From assembly GCF_036885605.1 (NCBI RefSeq), contig NZ_CP142523.1, positions 1,798,001-1,862,000 of the forward strand: 64,000 nt of DNA. The letters run 5' to 3'. A model generated the notes under the pieces. It searched no databases, was not told where the DNA came from, and worked only from the letters and a program-made list of their open reading frames with translations. The stretch comes from Janthinobacterium sp. TB1-E2. Its GTDB lineage: Bacteria; Pseudomonadota; Gammaproteobacteria; Burkholderiales; Burkholderiaceae_D. How positions within the stretch are numbered: the first letter of the stretch is position 1; each line of letters starts with the position of its first letter. This document shows, piece after piece, positions 63,392 to 64,000 of this stretch. The position numbers and the translations under genes are program-made.

Positions 63392-64000
63392 ATGAGCAGC
63401 GACCCTTCGCCTACCACAGCATCTCCCCAGGACGACTTTGCGCGCACGCATTTGCCGCCGCGCGCACTCTGGCCGCAGCTGTGCCTTGATTTGCCCGAGC
63501 TCCAGTATCCGGCGCGCCTCAATTGCGTCGCCGCGCTGCTCGATGCGGCCGTGGTCAACGGCGGCGAGCGTACCGCCATCCTTGCCGACGGCCAGCGCTG
63601 GAGCTACGCCGAGCTGGCGCGGCAAGTCGACCGCATCGCCCACGTGCTGCGCAGCGATTTATGCCTGATCCCCGGCAACCGCGTGCTGCTGCGCGGCGCG
63701 AATACGCCCATGATGGCCGCCTGCCTGCTCGCCGTGCTGAAAGCCGGCTGCATCGCCGTGCCCACCATGCCGCTGCTGCGCACACGCGAACTGTCCACCA
63801 TCCTGGCCAAAGCTGAAGTGAATGCCGTGCTGTGCGCGCAGAGCTTGCGCGCGGAACTCGATGGCGTGCCCGGCTTGCCGCCCATGCTGTGCTTTGGCGC
63901 CGCCGACGCGGAACTGGAGCGGCGCATGGCGGCCCACGCTGCGCCATTTTCCGCATGCGACACGGCGGCTGACGACGTCTGTCTGATCAGCTTTACCTCG
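63392..64000 (+). CDS. AMP-binding acyl-CoA ligase, N-terminal part (truncated by window edge)
   Basis: The ATG at 63392 is preceded by AGGATGAG; ATG 63386 is also possible. About 203 codons are present. The translation (FARTHLPPRALWPQLCLDLPELQYPARLNCVAALLDAAVVNGGERTAILADGQRWSYAELARQVDRIAHVL...RVLLRGANTPMMAACLLAVLKAGCIAVPTMPLLRTRELSTIL) matches the N-terminal domain of benzoate/2-aminobenzoate-type CoA ligases. The ATP-binding motif is just starting (LISFTS). It would activate an aromatic or fatty acid. A palindrome upstream may be its operator. Confidence 0.85.
   Translation, partial: MSSDPSPTTASPQDDFARTHLPPRALWPQLCLDLPELQYPARLNCVAALLDAAVVNGGERTAILADGQRWSYAELARQVDRIAHVLRSDLCLIPGNRVLLRGANTPMMAACLLAVLKAGCIAVPTMPLLRTRELSTILAKAEVNAVLCAQSLRAELDGVPGLPPMLCFGAADAELERRMAAHAAPFSACDTAADDVCLISFTS

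Overview
The window looks like chromosome from a high-GC betaproteobacterium of the Oxalobacteraceae, most like Janthinobacterium, Massilia or Duganella. This rests on the exbB-exbD-lpxK-Trm112-kdsB-adk gene order, a DsbA with a CPHC site, a Kdo hydroxylase, a DUF4148 protein, NodT/FUSC-type efflux and the base composition. The genus is inferred from gene content and not proven. I saw no rRNA, tRNA, transposase, phage gene or CRISPR array.

Layout. 1-2361 (minus): a MoxR / DUF58 / transglutaminase operon, cut at the left edge. 2573-8769: a histone-deacetylase-like amidohydrolase, small unknown genes, the ribosome-assembly GTPase YlqF, a DODA-type dioxygenase divergent from a LysR regulator, and a membrane protein coupled to an M1 metallopeptidase. 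11249-15311: an outer-membrane barrel without a TonB plug, dsbA with a small two-cysteine membrane protein, an SDR and a SnoaL-like protein. 15322-21507 (minus): a complete aromatic-acid-type efflux operon (NodT outer-membrane factor, MarR, FUSC, DUF1656, HlyD, LysR). 21630-27724: small envelope proteins, an aldo/keto reductase, a CYTH-CHAD protein and a Kdo hydroxylase. 27860-32772 (minus): a large sensor kinase, sodB and a LacI regulator. 33209-41323: a beta-glucoside island (ABC importer, GH1 glucosidase, TonB receptor) with three near-identical LacI operators. 41418-48087: xseA, then a roughly 1 kb non-coding array of seven diverged tandem repeats that each carry a DnaA box, then exbBD, lpxK, Trm112, kdsB and adk. 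48267-57000: a K+-independent proton pyrophosphatase, secreted and lipoprotein genes, a Fur-regulated TonB receptor, an SDR behind a LiuR-like palindrome, and gamma-glutamyltransferase. 57048-64000: a patatin phospholipase, a 1421-residue hybrid kinase with its response regulator, and a truncated acyl-CoA ligase.

How the genes work together. The LacI / ABC / GH1 / TonB genes form one uptake and cleavage route for a beta-linked oligosaccharide. ExbB and ExbD could energise both full-length TonB receptors here. lpxK, kdsB and the Kdo hydroxylase all act on lipid A and inner core.

The most unusual element is the array at about 42905-43930. Seven direct repeats of about 136-170 bp each hold a perfect or one-variant DnaA box inside a short inverted repeat, with an AT-rich segment on one side. 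It lies between the divergent xseA and exbB genes. It resembles a DnaA-titration or DnaA-control locus more than a gene, and I know of no description of it.
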